A DNA stretch of 12,753 nt from assembly GCA_045601445.1 (NCBI GenBank), contig JAZRZQ010000010.1, positions 1 through 12,753 of the forward strand, in the 5' to 3' direction. Below the pieces are notes generated by a model that was given only the letters and a program-made list of their open reading frames with translations, did not search any database and was not told the DNA's origin. This document shows, in pieces, positions 12,688 through 12,753 of this stretch. Source of the stretch: RGIG5579 sp045601445. Its GTDB lineage: Bacteria > Bacillota > Clostridia > Oscillospirales > SIG627. The position numbers and the translations under genes are program-made. Within the stretch, counting starts at the first letter, position 1, and each line of letters begins with the position of its first letter.

Positions 12688-12753
12688 ATGATAAAAAAAG
12701 AAAAAAATGAAATAAAGAGTAGTGCACATTCAAGGTATAGATGTCAATACCAT
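12688..12753 (+). CDS. tnpA: IS200/IS605 family transposase TnpA (Y1), N-terminal fragment
   Basis: The first 22 codons are present: a Lys-rich start (MIKKEKNEIK) followed by SSAHSRYRCQYH. The H-S/T-R-Y/W-x-C-x-Y-H pattern is the N-terminal signature of TnpA, which normally continues into IVFxPKYRR. TnpA is a small single-stranded DNA transposase with a catalytic Tyr and HUH motif, both beyond the window edge. The start is supported by GGAGG (12675-12679), eight bases before the ATG. Only the N-terminus can be judged, so whether the gene is intact is unknown. Confidence 0.78.
   Translation, partial: MIKKEKNEIKSSAHSRYRCQYH

Larger units (their letters stand above)
12561..12753 (+). mobile_element. 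IS200/IS605-type element, left end (runs off the window)
   Basis: The region has the layout of an IS200/IS605 left end: a subterminal imperfection-free hairpin CCCCCAG-TTCTA-CTGGGGG (12567-12585), about 100 bases of untranslated leader, then the start of a Y1 tyrosine transposase gene. These elements have no terminal inverted repeats and make no target duplication, so the exact left boundary cannot be read here; it may be off by 10-15 bases. The right end is outside the window. Confidence 0.72.

Overview
The window looks like chromosome from a spore-forming-type Clostridia member (Bacillota), probably a gut lineage with moderate-to-high GC. The reasons are AGGAGG-type ribosome binding sites, sigma-A style promoters with 17-bp spacers, GTG starts, a WecA/TagO-type transferase, a Bacillus-like TrpS (TLGN form of the HIGH motif), a DUF6273-type lipoprotein and CNNM-family membrane proteins. 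Species cannot be named from the sequence. I see no rRNA, tRNA or CRISPR array.

Layout. (1) 1-155, minus: 5' end of a phosphohexomutase gene, divergent from a near-perfect plus promoter. (2) 217-1770, plus: a leader with a 24-codon upstream ORF and an intrinsic terminator, then a CNNM/CorC-family membrane protein. (3) 1781-1943: bidirectional terminator and hairpins. (4) 1944-3227, minus: lipoprotein with its own promoter and an overlapping upstream ORF that has a perfect Shine-Dalgarno. (5) 3398-3666: AT-rich spacer with iterated TTCACA boxes, a hairpin and a possible sporulation-type promoter. (6) 3667-4611, plus: three tightly packed small genes of unknown function. (7) 4612-10059, minus: tagO/wecA-like gene, trpS, and a single ORF that fuses a 12-TM MFS sugar transporter to a complete GH2 glycosidase. 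All read leftward. (8) 10113-12485, plus: two overlapping CNNM genes behind a promoter bracketed by an inverted repeat. (9) 12509-12753: a long palindrome, then the left end of an IS200/IS605-type element with the first 22 codons of its Y1 transposase.

How the parts fit. Three CNNM paralogues lie within 12 kb. Two form an overlapping pair, one with and one without the C-terminal CorC_HlyC domain. The third sits behind what looks like a translation-sensing attenuator. This suggests locally concentrated control of divalent-cation (or polyamine) efflux. The transporter-glycosidase fusion would bring a glycoside in and hydrolyse it at the inner face of the membrane. trpS and tagO are two bases apart and probably coupled. 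The strongest candidates for something undescribed are the MFS-GH2 fusion, the CNNM leader attenuator, the three-gene small-protein cluster, and a sequence at the IS left end that can mask the transposase ribosome binding site only in read-through RNA.
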